From Blastocatellia bacterium (GTDB lineage Bacteria; Acidobacteriota; Blastocatellia; Pyrinomonadales; Pyrinomonadaceae), in assembly GCA_016789265.1 (NCBI GenBank), contig JAEUQK010000001.1, positions 99,109-163,108 of the forward strand: a DNA stretch of 64,000 nucleotides, in the 5' to 3' direction. The stretch's first letter is position 1; each line of letters begins with the position of its first letter. A program made the position numbers and the translations under genes. Positions 40,007 to 48,451 of the stretch are shown here, in pieces. The notes below the pieces were generated by a model, which made no database searches, was not told the DNA's origin, and saw only the letters and a program-made list of their open reading frames with translations.

Positions 40007-41587
40007 ATGACGACTATTGGAATCCCAAAAGAGATCCATCCGGGCGAGAAGCGTGTTGCTGCAACGCCTCAAACAATAATAAAACTCAGGAAACTTGGCT
40101 TTGACGTTGCGATCGAATCAGGCGCCGGCGAGGGGATAAATTGCAGTGACGGCCAATATCAGGAAGCCGGAGCCTCGATCATAAGCGATGCCAAGGGCCT
40201 CTGGGCCGCATCGGATCTTGTGATGAAGGTTCGTCCGCCGGAAGACGGTGAAACGGAGTTGATCCGTGATGGCGGCTGGCTCGTCGGCTTTATGTGGCCC
40301 GGCCAGAATCGCGACATTGTGGACAAGCTGGCGAAACGGAACACGACCGTTTTTGCTATGGACAGCGTCCCGCGGATCACTCGAGCGCAGAAAATGGATA
40401 CGCTCTCCGCGATGGCGAATATTGCCGGTTATCGCGCCGTCATCGAAGCAGCCGCGCACTTCCCGCGCTTCTTTACGGGTCAAATAACTGCGGCCGGCAA
40501 GATCGACCCAGCCAAAGTGCTGGTTATCGGCGCAGGTGTTGCGGGACTATCGGCCATTGGCGCGGCAAAAGGATTAGGGGCCATCGTTCGGGCGTTCGAT
40601 CCGCGTTCGGCGACAAAGGATCAGGTCGCGTCGATGGGTGCCGAATTTCTCGAACTTGAGGTCAAAGAAGAGGGCGAGGGCAAAGGCGGGTATGCAAAGC
40701 AAATGTCCGACGATTTTCTCAAAGCGGAAATGGCTCTCTTTGCTGCTCAGGCAATGCAGGTCGATATCATCATTACGACCGCATTGATCCCCGGAAAACC
40801 TGCTCCAAAACTGATCACAACCGGGATGGTCGAATCGATGAAACCCGGCTCGGTGATCGTCGATCTCGCGGCCGAGCAGGGCGGAAACTGCTCACTGACC
40901 GAACCTGGCAAGGTCGTCCATTACAAGGGCGTGACCATCATCGGCTACACGGATCTGCCGTCACGTATGGCTTCAATGTCGAGTCAGCTTTACGGTGCGT
41001 GCATCACGGCTCTACTGGAGGATATTCGGGACGAGGAAGGAAACCTGCATGTCGACTTAGACGACGAAGTGGTACGTGGTGCGATCGTTTTAGACAAAGG
41101 AAAGATGCTCTGGCCGGCTCCTGTCAAAGAACAGCCTGCACCGCCTGAACCAGGAGTTCCGACAAAGAGCACCGCGTCGGTAGCAGCGGCTAAAGCCGCC
41201 TCTAGCCATGGACACGACGAAGGCAGCGGAATGAATCCGTTGGTCCTTTTTGTGGTCGGACTGGTCTTGTTCGGCTTGGCTTTTGTGATCCCGCCGAAGG
41301 CGGCCGGAGCAGGCACGGATTTTCTTAGCCATCTGACCGTGTTTATCCTTGCGATCTTTATCGGCTTTCAGGTCGTCTGGAACGTAAAGCCGGCTTTGCA
41401 TACGCCCCTTATGAGCGTGACCAACGCCATCAGCGGCATCATTTTGGTCGGCGGAATGCTGCAATTAACATCGTCGTCACTGAATCTGACCGTCATCCTC
41501 GGCGCCATAGCGGTCCTGATCGCCGCGATCAATATCGCCGGCGGCTTCCTGGTAACAAATCGGATGCTGGGGATGTTTAGAAAATGA
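40007..41587 (+). CDS. pntA: NAD(P) transhydrogenase subunit alpha (fused)
   Basis: Proton-translocating transhydrogenase alpha subunit: NAD-binding domain I (about 1-380, starting [21 protein letters not shown]) joined by a Pro/Ala/Lys/His-rich linker near 380-410 to four C-terminal membrane helices (domain II). Length 526 aa matches fused PntA as in E. coli. It drives NADPH formation from NADH at the expense of proton-motive force, complementing Zwf. The stop overlaps the pntB ATG by four bases. Confidence 0.94.
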   Translation: MTTIGIPKEIHPGEKRVAATPQTIIKLRKLGFDVAIESGAGEGINCSDGQYQEAGASIISDAKGLWAASDLVMKVRPPEDGETELIRDGGWLVGFMWPGQNRDIVDKLAKRNTTVFAMDSVPRITRAQKMDTLSAMANIAGYRAVIEAAAHFPRFFTGQITAAGKIDPAKVLVIGAGVAGLSAIGAAKGLGAIVRAFDPRSATKDQVASMGAEFLELEVKEEGEGKGGYAKQMSDDFLKAEMALFAAQAMQVDIIITTALIPGKPAPKLITTGMVESMKPGSVIVDLAAEQGGNCSLTEPGKVVHYKGVTIIGYTDLPSRMASMSSQLYGACITALLEDIRDEEGNLHVDLDDEVVRGAIVLDKGKMLWPAPVKEQPAPPEPGVPTKSTASVAAAKAASSHGHDEGSGMNPLVLFVVGLVLFGLAFVIPPKAAGAGTDFLSHLTVFILAIFIGFQVVWNVKPALHTPLMSVTNAISGIILVGGMLQLTSSSLNLTVILGAIAVLIAAINIAGGFLVTNRMLGMFRK

Positions 41588-42984
41588 CACAGTCCCTCAT
41601 AACAGTTGCATACATCGCCGCGAGTGCGTTGTTTATTTTGAGTCTTGGCGGGCTTTCGCAACAGGAAACAGCCCGCAGAGGCAACATGTACGGCATCGCC
41701 GGTATGGTGATCGCTCTCGTCGCCACAGCGGCCGCGATGAACCTTGGCGGCTTGCCCGTGCTATTTGCTGCTTTGGTTCCAGGCCTGATCATCGGTGCTT
41801 TTGTTGCGAGCCGCGTTCAGATGACCTCAATGCCGGAGCTTGTTGCAATGCTTCACAGCTTCGTCGGTCTGGCGGCCGTCCTCGTGGGTTTTGCTACTTA
41901 TCTCGGACCTCACGGAAATATGACCGCCGCGGAGATGAACCTGCACACAGCCGAGATCTTCATCGGCGTCTGCATCGGCTCGGTCACATTCACCGGCTCG
42001 GTCATCGCCTTCCTAAAGCTTCGAGGGACGATCGGCGGCAAGCCGTTCATGATCCCGGGCCGCCATATCATTAACCTGATAATGTTGATCGGAACGGTCG
42101 CACTTGGCGTGATGTTCTTTGTCTCGCCAGGTCACGAACAGGGCCAGTGGATACTTCTTGCGGCAACGATCCTGACTGGCATCCTCGGCGTGCATTTCAT
42201 CATGGCGATCGGCGGTGCGGACATGCCCGTCGTCGTTTCGATGCTAAACAGCTATTCGGGCTGGGCTGCGTCGGCCGCGGGATTCATGCTCTCAAACGAC
42301 CTGCTCATCATCACCGGCGCGCTCGTCGGCTCAAGCGGTGCGATACTCAGTTACATAATGTGCCGCGGCATGAACCGCTCGTTCGTCAGCGTAATGCTTG
42401 GCGGTTTTGGAACGGAAGGCGGCACTGTAGCGGCACCAGGTTCGGCACCTGCGGGCGAGGTGCGGTCCGTTGACGCCGAGACCGCCGCATCGATGCTGCA
42501 GCAGGCCAAGAAAGTGATTATCGTTCCCGGTTATGGACTTGCGGTCGCACAGGCTCAGCACTCGCTTGCCGAGGTCGTCAAGATCCTCAAAGAGAACAAC
42601 GTCGAGGTCAAATTCGCCATTCACCCGGTCGCCGGCCGCCTGCCCGGCCATATGAACGTCCTGCTCGCCGAGGCCAACATCCCGTACGACATCGTCTTTG
42701 AGATGGACGAGATCAACGACGAATTCCCCGCAACCGACGTCTCCTGGGTCATCGGCGCCAACGACATTGTCAACCCGTCCGCAATGGACGATCCCGCCTC
42801 GCCCATCGCCGGCATGCCTGTTCTCCACGTGTGGGAAGCCCGCGACACCATCGTCATGAAACGCTCCATGGCCAGCGGCTACGCCGGCGTCGACAACCCG
42901 CTTTTCTACAAAGACAACACGCTGATGCTGTTTGGGGATGCGAAGAAGGTAGTAGACGAAATATTGACCAGTATGCGCGGGTGA
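41584..42984 (+). CDS. pntB: NAD(P) transhydrogenase subunit beta
   Basis: Membrane and NADPH-binding (domain III) subunit of the transhydrogenase: about eight helices, then the nucleotide domain ([15 protein letters not shown] near 314). Length 466 aa is normal, ending [20 protein letters not shown]. The last third of the gene (from about 42600 to 42920) is markedly richer in C/G-ending codons than the first part: in 100 codons counted by eye, 13 end in A/T (42601-42900) against 37 (41641-41940). A second copy of its last 63 bases follows a DUF559 element downstream. Confidence 0.94.
   Translation: MTQSLITVAYIAASALFILSLGGLSQQETARRGNMYGIAGMVIALVATAAAMNLGGLPVLFAALVPGLIIGAFVASRVQMTSMPELVAMLHSFVGLAAVLVGFATYLGPHGNMTAAEMNLHTAEIFIGVCIGSVTFTGSVIAFLKLRGTIGGKPFMIPGRHIINLIMLIGTVALGVMFFVSPGHEQGQWILLAATILTGILGVHFIMAIGGADMPVVVSMLNSYSGWAASAAGFMLSNDLLIITGALVGSSGAILSYIMCRGMNRSFVSVMLGGFGTEGGTVAAPGSAPAGEVRSVDAETAASMLQQAKKVIIVPGYGLAVAQAQHSLAEVVKILKENNVEVKFAIHPVAGRLPGHMNVLLAEANIPYDIVFEMDEINDEFPATDVSWVIGANDIVNPSAMDDPASPIAGMPVLHVWEARDTIVMKRSMASGYAGVDNPLFYKDNTLMLFGDAKKVVDEILTSMRG
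42600..42920 (+). other. GC3-shifted mosaic patch in pntB
   Basis: Third-position GC rises to about 87% in this stretch of pntB (100 codons counted by eye) from about 63% earlier in the same gene, then falls again over the last 20 codons. The protein sequence stays PntB-like throughout. This suggests gene conversion from a higher-GC homologue. Confidence 0.5.
42922..42984 (+). repeat. pntB 3'-end direct repeat, copy 1 (in-frame)
   Basis: The last 63 bases of pntB, encoding [20 protein letters not shown] and stop. It matches copy 2 at 43520-43582 at 46 of 63 bases (about 73%), with most differences synonymous. Together they bracket the DUF559 element, as attL/attR-type repeats would. Confidence 0.85.
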
Positions 42985-42992
42985 CCAAGAAA

Positions 42993-43050
42993 GGCTCCCC
43001 TCCTTACGAAGGAGGGGTGGCCGCCGCTTCGGCGGACGGGGTGGTTCTCT
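42993..43050 (+). repeat. Left terminal inverted repeat of the DUF559 element
   Basis: The outer 29 bases contain a perfect hairpin CCCCTCCTT/AAGGAGGGG with loop ACG. A second hairpin CCGCCG/CGGCGG follows, then the inner repeat CGGGGTGGTTCTCT. Outer and inner parts are exact reverse complements of the right end; the middle hairpins differ. Confidence 0.92.
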
Positions 43051-43062
43051 ACGTTATGAGGT

Positions 43063-43503
43063 ATGAAGTTCGAAAGAAGCAAAACTGACGTTCACACGCT
43101 GCCCTCGGTTGCGAAATATCGCAACAAACTCCGCAAAACTCTCACGCCTGCAGAAGCAGCATTTTGGAATCTAGTAAAGAATTCAAAACTCGACGAGCGC
43201 AAATTCCGGCGGCAGCACAGCATCGGCAAATACATTTTCGATTTCTACTGCCCGTCAGAAAAACTAGCGATCGAATTGGACGGCCGACTTCATTTTGTCG
43301 ATCACCCGAAGTTGAACGACCGCACGAAAAGAAAATTTGCAGAGTCACAAGGAATTCGTGTCCTTCGTTTCGAGAATAAGCTAGTATTTGAAGATGCGGA
43401 ATGGGTTCTCGCCGTTATTCGCAGCAACTTCGGCTGGTGGAGCGAGAGAACCACCCCGTCAGTTCCGGCAAAAGACGCCGGAACTGCCACCCCTCCTTCG
43501 TAA
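43063..43503 (+). CDS. DUF559 domain endonuclease-like protein
   Basis: A 146-residue PD-(D/E)XK-clan protein of the DUF559 family, related in fold to Vsr-type nucleases. The core shows a helical N-terminus (LRKTLTPAEAAFWN), RRQHSIGKYIFDFYCP with D60, and AIELDGRLH with E71, D73 and H77, then D80 and D86. The C-terminal tail (about 128-146, SERTTPSVPAKDAGTATPPS) is encoded by the right terminal repeat, so gene and repeat form one unit. Probable DNA nuclease; it could drive the spread of its own element, by inference. Confidence 0.85.
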   Translation: MKFERSKTDVHTLPSVAKYRNKLRKTLTPAEAAFWNLVKNSKLDERKFRRQHSIGKYIFDFYCPSEKLAIELDGRLHFVDHPKLNDRTKRKFAESQGIRVLRFENKLVFEDAEWVLAVIRSNFGWWSERTTPSVPAKDAGTATPPS

Positions 43504-43514
43504 GGAGGGGAGCC
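43445..43514 (+). repeat. Right terminal inverted repeat of the DUF559 element
   Basis: Inner repeat AGAGAACCACCCCG (43445-43458), a hairpin GTTCCGGC/GCCGGAAC (43462-43484) and the outer 29 bases (43486-43514). Overlaps the coding tail and stop of the DUF559 gene. Confidence 0.92.
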
Positions 43515-43519
43515 TTTTG

Positions 43520-43582
43520 TTGATGCTCTTCGGCGATGCGAAGAAGGTTGTGGATGAGATATTGGGGGAGATGCGAGGATAA
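43520..43582 (+). pseudogene. Displaced 3' end of pntB (copy 2)
   Basis: Would encode [20 protein letters not shown] and stop, matching the PntB C-terminus at 18 of 20 residues, but it is cut off from any start by the element. Most base differences from copy 1 are synonymous, so the two ends diverged under selection before being placed side by side. That argues for a homologue's end, not a fresh duplication. Confidence 0.85.
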
Positions 43583-43595
43583 TCGATGGATTGAA

Positions 43596-43919
43596 GTGAA
43601 ACGACTCGGAATATCCATCTTAGTTTTCTTTGCTCTGATTATTGTCGCTATATCCGGCTTGCGTCTGTATGATTTTCGGCGGGATCGTGCTCTTCGGGAG
43701 AATATCTTGAAAGTTAAGGTAGGAATGAGCGAACAAGAGGTGATTCAAATTCTCCGTGAACCGACCGACCGAATGCTCTCAGACATTGCGGTAAGTTATT
43801 GGACTTACGATACAGACACGCTAGGACGGTTGATTGACGACAATCCGGACCGCATGGGTAACTTGGCGTTAGAGATGGGTTCCGATGAAAGGGTCGTAAA
43901 GGTCTTCGATTTAAGGTGA
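43596..43919 (+). CDS. SmpA/OmlA-like small membrane-anchored protein
   Basis: A 107-residue protein with an N-terminal membrane helix (LGISILVFFALIIVAISGL) and a short BamE/SmpA-like domain (VKVGMSEQEVIQILREPTDR followed by a YWTYDTD strand). I chose the GTG at 43596 because it places the helix at the N-terminus; upstream residues would come from the pntB remnant. Lies in the rearranged zone; function unknown. Confidence 0.65.
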   Translation: MKRLGISILVFFALIIVAISGLRLYDFRRDRALRENILKVKVGMSEQEVIQILREPTDRMLSDIAVSYWTYDTDTLGRLIDDNPDRMGNLALEMGSDERVVKVFDLR

Positions 43920-43940
43920 TGAGAGCCACCCAACGTAACT

Positions 43941-44045
43941 GTAATGCGTCGCAGGCTTAGTACAATGCGTGACAAGCTTAATGTGAGGTGACGCAGTCTC
44001 AGTGTGAGGCGACGCAACGGCGTTGTGAGGTGTGACAGTTTAGCC
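43941..44045 (+). repeat. Five-copy degenerate 21-bp tandem repeat
   Basis: Five units of exactly 21 bases, starting gtaatgcgtcgc, acaatgcgtgac, gtgaggtgacgc, gtgaggcgacgc and gtgaggtgtgac. Units 3 to 5 share GTGAGG. Because the period is a multiple of three, frames read as 7-residue repeats, but no start or ribosome site supports a gene. Confidence 0.75.
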
Positions 44046-44056
44046 GTTGTGGAACG

Positions 44057-44221
44057 CTACGACGTCTGGCTCTTTAACGCCATCAACGCCAATCGCTCAA
44101 CAACCTTTCCCTTCTCTAAATGCTCCTCAACGATCTCCGCCACGTCTTCCGGCTGGACCTGGCCGTAGATCGTGCCGTTCGCATAGACCATGACGACGGT
44201 GCAGATGTCTCAGTAGCCGAA
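44057..44221 (-). pseudogene. Decayed 3' remnant of a [2Fe-2S] ferredoxin gene
   Basis: Read on the minus strand it gives VVMVYANGTIYGQVQPEDV and then EIVEEHLEKGKVVERLALM, matching the C-terminal third of the intact ferredoxin at 45203-45604 without gaps. Homology stops upstream at a TAG, and an in-frame TGA stands where the intact copy has Cys83. DNA similarity is only moderate, so it comes from a diverged homologue rather than a recent duplicate. Confidence 0.8.
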
Positions 44222-44325
44222 CTATCTGACTAGTTAGTTCTCTGTTACGCCATTGCTTGCTGGGGATTCTGCATTTTTTGATACTTTGGTGATATTATTC
44301 ACGCCTTACATTCGGAGGTTTATTT

Positions 44326-45144
44326 ATGAGCACAGCAGTTTCTCCGGAAATGGAGACTTTGAAAACGAAACTAAAGACCATATGGGAAGCAGGCGATTTT
44401 TCGGAGGTCGCCAAACATATTGAAACGACCGCCGAAGCTTTCGTTGAGCGGCTCAATATCAAGCCGGGGATGAAGGTCCTCGACGTTGCTTGCGGCAGCG
44501 GCAATCTTGCGATCATCGCTGCTCAAAAAGGGGCCGATGTTACCGGCCTTGACATCGCCGAAAACCTCGTTGATGCTGCAAAACAAAGGGCCGAAAAGCT
44601 TGGGCTGGATATCGCATTCGAGCAGGGCGACGCCGAGGACATGCCTTACGCCGATGATTCATTCGATATTGTGATGACGATGTTCGGGGCAATGTTCGCC
44701 CCGCGGCCGGAAGTCACAGCATCGGAATTGGTTCGCGTCTGTAAACCGGGCGGCACGATCGCGATGGCAAACTGGACACCGACGGGCTTTGCAGGCCAGA
44801 TGTTCAAACTGGGCGGCAAATACGTTCCGCCTCCGCCAATGCCGCCTCCCGTACTCTGGGGCGTGCCGGACGAAGTCGCGGCGCGTTTTGGCGATTCGAT
44901 AACGAATCTGACGATGACCCCTCAGATCGCAGACATGATCTTCGAGTTTGGGCCGGCCGAGGTGGCCGAGTTCTTCAAGACATTTTTTGGACCGACTGTG
45001 ATGGCATTGAAAGCGATGGGCGAGGAAAACCATGTGCCATTCACAAATGATCTCGTGAATATCTGGACGGAAAACAACACCAAGAACGACGGTTCGACTC
45101 TTGTAAAAGGTGAATATCTGGAGGTCGTTGCCACGAAGAAATAG
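44326..45144 (+). CDS. Class I SAM-dependent methyltransferase
   Basis: A 272-residue methyltransferase with motif I VLDVACGSGN near 53-62, GLDIAENLVD (motif II) and GDAEDMPYADDSFDIVM (motif III region). UbiE-like in general pattern; substrate unknown. GGAGG site precedes the ATG. It is oriented against its flanks and lies between an intact ferredoxin gene and a ferredoxin 3' remnant, suggesting it arrived as cargo. Confidence 0.9.
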   Translation: MSTAVSPEMETLKTKLKTIWEAGDFSEVAKHIETTAEAFVERLNIKPGMKVLDVACGSGNLAIIAAQKGADVTGLDIAENLVDAAKQRAEKLGLDIAFEQGDAEDMPYADDSFDIVMTMFGAMFAPRPEVTASELVRVCKPGGTIAMANWTPTGFAGQMFKLGGKYVPPPPMPPPVLWGVPDEVAARFGDSITNLTMTPQIADMIFEFGPAEVAEFFKTFFGPTVMALKAMGEENHVPFTNDLVNIWTENNTKNDGSTLVKGEYLEVVATKK

Positions 45145-45202
45145 GTCAGAACCGCCTTCATTAGCGGGCGGTCAGTATCATAACAATCGAACGGGCCGCC
45201 GC

Positions 45203-45604
45203 TTACGCAGCGGGTTCCGGCAGAGTCATCAGGGCGAGGCGTTCCACGGTTTCGCCTTTTTCGATGTGTTTTTCGATGATCTCGGGCACGTCTTCTTTTG
45301 TCACCTGGCCATAAAGCACGCCGTCCGGATGCACCATTACTGCCGTGCCAACAGAGCAAAACCCGATCGATCCGCATTCGGTCAACAACACCTCTCCCAT
45401 GGGGTTTCGCCCCTTCTTTTCTTTTCCCTGTCTTAAACCCTTCGCTTCGAGTATCCTCACAAATTCGGCCTTAACATCAGCCGAACCGACCGCAGAGCAC
45501 GATTTTCCAGTGCAGACAAAGACCTGCCGCTTGATCGGGGCTCTAAGCATCGGAGCGAGCTTTTCTAATTGCTCACGGTCATCTATGAACTTCTTGTCTG
45601 CCAT
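45203..45604 (-). CDS. Thioredoxin-like [2Fe-2S] ferredoxin
   Basis: Small iron-sulfur protein of the (2Fe-2S) ferredoxin domain family (133 aa). Cysteines C31 and C36 in VCTGKSC, and C77 and C83 in ECGSIGFC, are the likely cluster ligands; VHPDGVLYGQV is the conserved strand. Electron carrier whose partner is not evident. A diverged, broken copy of its 3' end lies at 44057-44221 on the same strand, beyond the methyltransferase gene. Confidence 0.88.
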   Translation of the reverse strand: MADKKFIDDREQLEKLAPMLRAPIKRQVFVCTGKSCSAVGSADVKAEFVRILEAKGLRQGKEKKGRNPMGEVLLTECGSIGFCSVGTAVMVHPDGVLYGQVTKEDVPEIIEKHIEKGETVERLALMTLPEPAA

Positions 45605-45700
45605 CGCTTTTATTTTGCCACGAATAACCGGCTGAATGCATCGAAACCACTTGCGTATATGGTAAAATCACCGATTGACACGCACTAGTTTTCGCGATAA

Positions 45701-47338
45701 ATGGCGACAGGCATCATTATTCACATTGAGGTCGGTTCGGATAAACGGACCGAGTTTTTTTCGGAAGATCGGATAAGGATAGGCTCCGATGAAAACTGTG
45801 ACCTTCAGATCGAAACTAAACAGGTCGGGACGACCGGGCCTTGGATCGAACTGGAGAACACTGAAGGTGTTTTTAGGGTCATTAACTTCGACCCATCTAT
45901 CGATTTCGCTGTAAACGATAAGCCGATCCGTCGCTACATTGCCGTAACCGACGGCGATGTAATGACCATCGCCGGAACCGATATTCGATTCTCATTTTTC
46001 GCTCTTGTAAACCGCGGTTCGCTGATAAGGACCAATCGCGAACAGCGGCATGTTGCGCAGTTCATCGAAGAAGCCGCGTTGGATGCCGCCGGTTCACCGA
46101 GACGTGACGAAGCAAAAGCCTTCTTACGCGAATTTGTACGGGAACTTTCACGCGAGATCTCTACGACTTCCAAATTGATCGCTCTCGTGCTTTCCGTCGG
46201 ATTCATCACCGGTGTCCTCTATTTGGGATTTTCAGTTAGTGAGGAACTTCGACAAAATCGCGAACAATCGGCTGCACAAGCCGAGATCATTAAGACGCTG
46301 AAAGACCAACTCGGCGAAGCAAGCAATCAGCTAGGGTCGCTTCAGGAGACCAATCGAGAACTTATCGGCGTCCAGAGCTTGGCTCAGAATGTCAGGGTAA
46401 ATTATGGTGCAGGCGTCTGCCTCATTATCGGCGTTTACGATCTTGTTGACCGCCGCAATGGCAAAGTGCTGCGTTACGGTGATGCACGGGCTCAGGCTAA
46501 CCCGTATGAACCCACTCCGTCCGAAGACGCCGTCCCTCTGGCCCCCGGCCCTGTTCTCGGCTTGACTACCGAAGGCACAGGCAGCCCTGTCGAATACGAC
46601 TTCATCGGAACCGGATTTCACGTGGGCGGCGGCTATGTTGTCACTAACAAACACGTTCTGCAGCCATGGACCGAAGACGACCTCGTCAAGACAATGATCC
46701 GCGACTACAGTGGACGTGCTCGGATAAAGCGGTTGGTGATCTACTTTCCTAACTACCCGCAGCCATTTACCTTGAAGATAAAGGAATTGGCCGCTCGCGA
46801 AGACGTCGCGGTCGCGACGATCGATACGGAACAGCTTCCGTCGGATGTCCCCGCCTTGCCGCTCGAAAGCGACAGCGAAGCGGCGACGATCGGCAAAAGC
46901 GTGGTCACGATGGGTTATCCGAGCGGGCCCGACCGTCTTCTCGCAATGGTCGATGATGACGAAGCGAAGTCTATAAATGCCCGTTTTGGAAATTCGAGGC
47001 AAAATCTTATCAATTTCCTGGCACAGTCAAAAAAGATCGTACCTTTGACAACGCAAGGGGCGATCACCGATCTCGACACGCGCCGTATTGTTCATGACGC
47101 AAAGACTGCCGAAGGCGGGTCTGGTGCCCCGTTATTCGGCCAGAGCGGAAAGGTGATCGGCGTGAATTTTGGCGTTTTCACAGAGAATACGGCAGCTAAT
47201 ATGGCCGTTCCGGTCAAATACGCGATCGAGATCTTAAGGAAGGCTGGGTGGAAACCGGCCGACGAAATGGAGAAGGAGAAGTCAAACACCGATCCAAACG
47301 CCAACTCGAATGCCAATACGGCATCGCCGGGGAAATAA
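45701..47338 (+). CDS. FHA-like and trypsin-like serine protease membrane protein
   Basis: A 545-residue protein: an FHA-like N-terminal domain (about 1-105), a membrane helix near 155-177, a coiled-coil stretch (about 180-225) and a trypsin-like (S1) protease domain. Catalytic residues are visible: His near 316 (VTNKHVL), Asp near 366 (EDVAVATID) and Ser near 471 (GGSGAPLF). An Asn-rich tail ends the protein. The FHA-like part may sense phosphothreonine on the cytoplasmic side while the protease faces outward (inference). Leads permease and proC genes on the same strand. Confidence 0.85.
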   Translation: MATGIIIHIEVGSDKRTEFFSEDRIRIGSDENCDLQIETKQVGTTGPWIELENTEGVFRVINFDPSIDFAVNDKPIRRYIAVTDGDVMTIAGTDIRFSFFALVNRGSLIRTNREQRHVAQFIEEAALDAAGSPRRDEAKAFLREFVRELSREISTTSKLIALVLSVGFITGVLYLGFSVSEELRQNREQSAAQAEIIKTLKDQLGEASNQLGSLQETNRELIGVQSLAQNVRVNYGAGVCLIIGVYDLVDRRNGKVLRYGDARAQANPYEPTPSEDAVPLAPGPVLGLTTEGTGSPVEYDFIGTGFHVGGGYVVTNKHVLQPWTEDDLVKTMIRDYSGRARIKRLVIYFPNYPQPFTLKIKELAAREDVAVATIDTEQLPSDVPALPLESDSEAATIGKSVVTMGYPSGPDRLLAMVDDDEAKSINARFGNSRQNLINFLAQSKKIVPLTTQGAITDLDTRRIVHDAKTAEGGSGAPLFGQSGKVIGVNFGVFTENTAANMAVPVKYAIEILRKAGWKPADEMEKEKSNTDPNANSNANTASPGK

Positions 47339-47347
47339 CAGCAATAA

Positions 47348-48451
47348 ATGGATTCATTGGTTTTTTCTAACATGTTGCACCGTCCGGCCAGGACACTGGT
47401 CAGCGTACTCGGCATTGCCGTCGGTGTGCTGCTTATCGTCTTTACAGTTGGCCTATCCAACGGAACGATGCGTGAACGCGGGAAACGCGAAGGCAATGTA
47501 GGTGCGGAGATCATGTTTCGTGCATCGGGAACGCTTGGATTGAGCGGTTCGGAGAGCTTTCGTCTTCCGGTCACGCTCGCTGACGACCTTGTGAAGGTCG
47601 AAGGTGTCCAAAAGGTAGTTTCGCTTGGACAAAACTCGGTCGCCGCGGACGATAACAATACTGGCAACCGACTTTTGGACGGCATAAATTATGACGAGTA
47701 TTCTGAGGTTGTCGGCATCAGGATAATTGAAGGTAAACAGCTTTCGGGCAAAGGTGATGAAGCGATCATCGATACCGGTTTTCAGCGGCAAAAGAAATAT
47801 AAGGTTGGCCAGCGGATCAAGCTCTACGAACGTGAATTCACGATCGTCGGCACATACGAGCCGGCCGCAGGTGCCAGAATTAAGATCCCGCTTGCAACGA
47901 TGCAGGACCAGCTTGGCGGCGAAGGAAAGACCACTGCTTTTTTGATAAAGATCAAGAACGGTCAGGACGCTAAACAGATCGCCGAACGACTCCACAATGC
48001 ATTTCCCGAGAACCAGATCCTGCTCACGAGCGAGATCGAGGAACTCTATATGCAGGGATTCCCTGCTCTAAACGTGTTTCTAAATGTCTTTATCGGAGTT
48101 GCGGCCGTGATCAGCGCCCTTGTGATCCTGCTAACGATGTATACGACCGTCACAGAACGTACGCGCCAGATCGGCATTATGAAATCGCTCGGGATGAGCA
48201 ATATTAAGATCGCGTGGATCATCACCCAGGAAGCAATGCTGTTAAGCCTTTTTGGCGTGGTGTTGGGCGTCATTCTTACATTCCTGACGCGATATGTGTT
48301 GACGCGAGTGACGACGCTCGAGGTCGAGATGAGTCCAGTGGTTCTCGTAATAACCCTTGTCGTCGGACTCATCGGCGGAGCGATCGGCGCTCTTTACCCC
48401 GCAATGCGTGCGGCAAATCTAGACGCGGTCGAAGCCTTGAGCTACGAATGA
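47348..48451 (+). CDS. ABC transporter permease (FtsX/MacB type)
   Basis: A 367-residue permease with an N-terminal helix, a large extracytoplasmic MacB-like domain (about 45-235) and three C-terminal helices with the typical ERTRQIGIMKSLGMSN block near 262-277. This family acts in lipoprotein release or efflux. The partner ATPase is not in the window. It starts 9 bases after the protease gene and overlaps proC by four bases. Confidence 0.9.
   Translation: MDSLVFSNMLHRPARTLVSVLGIAVGVLLIVFTVGLSNGTMRERGKREGNVGAEIMFRASGTLGLSGSESFRLPVTLADDLVKVEGVQKVVSLGQNSVAADDNNTGNRLLDGINYDEYSEVVGIRIIEGKQLSGKGDEAIIDTGFQRQKKYKVGQRIKLYEREFTIVGTYEPAAGARIKIPLATMQDQLGGEGKTTAFLIKIKNGQDAKQIAERLHNAFPENQILLTSEIEELYMQGFPALNVFLNVFIGVAAVISALVILLTMYTTVTERTRQIGIMKSLGMSNIKIAWIITQEAMLLSLFGVVLGVILTFLTRYVLTRVTTLEVEMSPVVLVITLVVGLIGGAIGALYPAMRAANLDAVEALSYE

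Larger units (their letters stand above)
42985..43519 (+). mobile_element. DUF559 nuclease element bracketed by compound inverted repeats
   Basis: A 535-base unit just after the pntB stop. Each end carries a 29-base outer palindrome-containing repeat (42993-43021 and 43486-43514, exact inverted copies), an inner 14-base repeat (43037-43050 and 43445-43458, exact inverted copies) and between them a stem-loop (43021-43035; 43462-43484). The single gene is a DUF559 endonuclease. The pntB tail is duplicated on the far side. No transposase or integrase is present. Similar palindromes around DUF559 genes are, from memory, found in other genomes. Confidence 0.7.
43920..44325. other. Non-coding stretch with 21-bp repeats and a ferredoxin remnant
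   Basis: 406 bases without an intact gene: a five-unit 21-bp tandem repeat (43941-44045), a decayed minus-strand ferredoxin 3' end (44057-44221), a small inverted repeat GAACTA/TAGTTC (44219-44240) at its edge, and the upstream region of the methyltransferase with a GGAGG site near 44315. Confidence 0.7.

Noticed and set aside
43805..44017. Minus-strand frame reading LRRLTLS-like heptads over the 21-bp repeats
   Set aside because: The pattern is produced by the 21-base period; no start context, and it overlaps the SmpA-like gene.
43941..44045. CRISPR array
   Set aside because: Direct tandem 21-base units without spacers and no cas genes nearby.
44210..44212. In-frame TGA at the cysteine position of the ferredoxin remnant as selenocysteine
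   Set aside because: The remnant lacks its 5' half and start, so a plain nonsense change in a dead copy is simpler.
48214..48447. N-terminal extension of proC
   Set aside because: It lies inside the permease gene in another frame, and the proC homology starts at the ATG at 48448.
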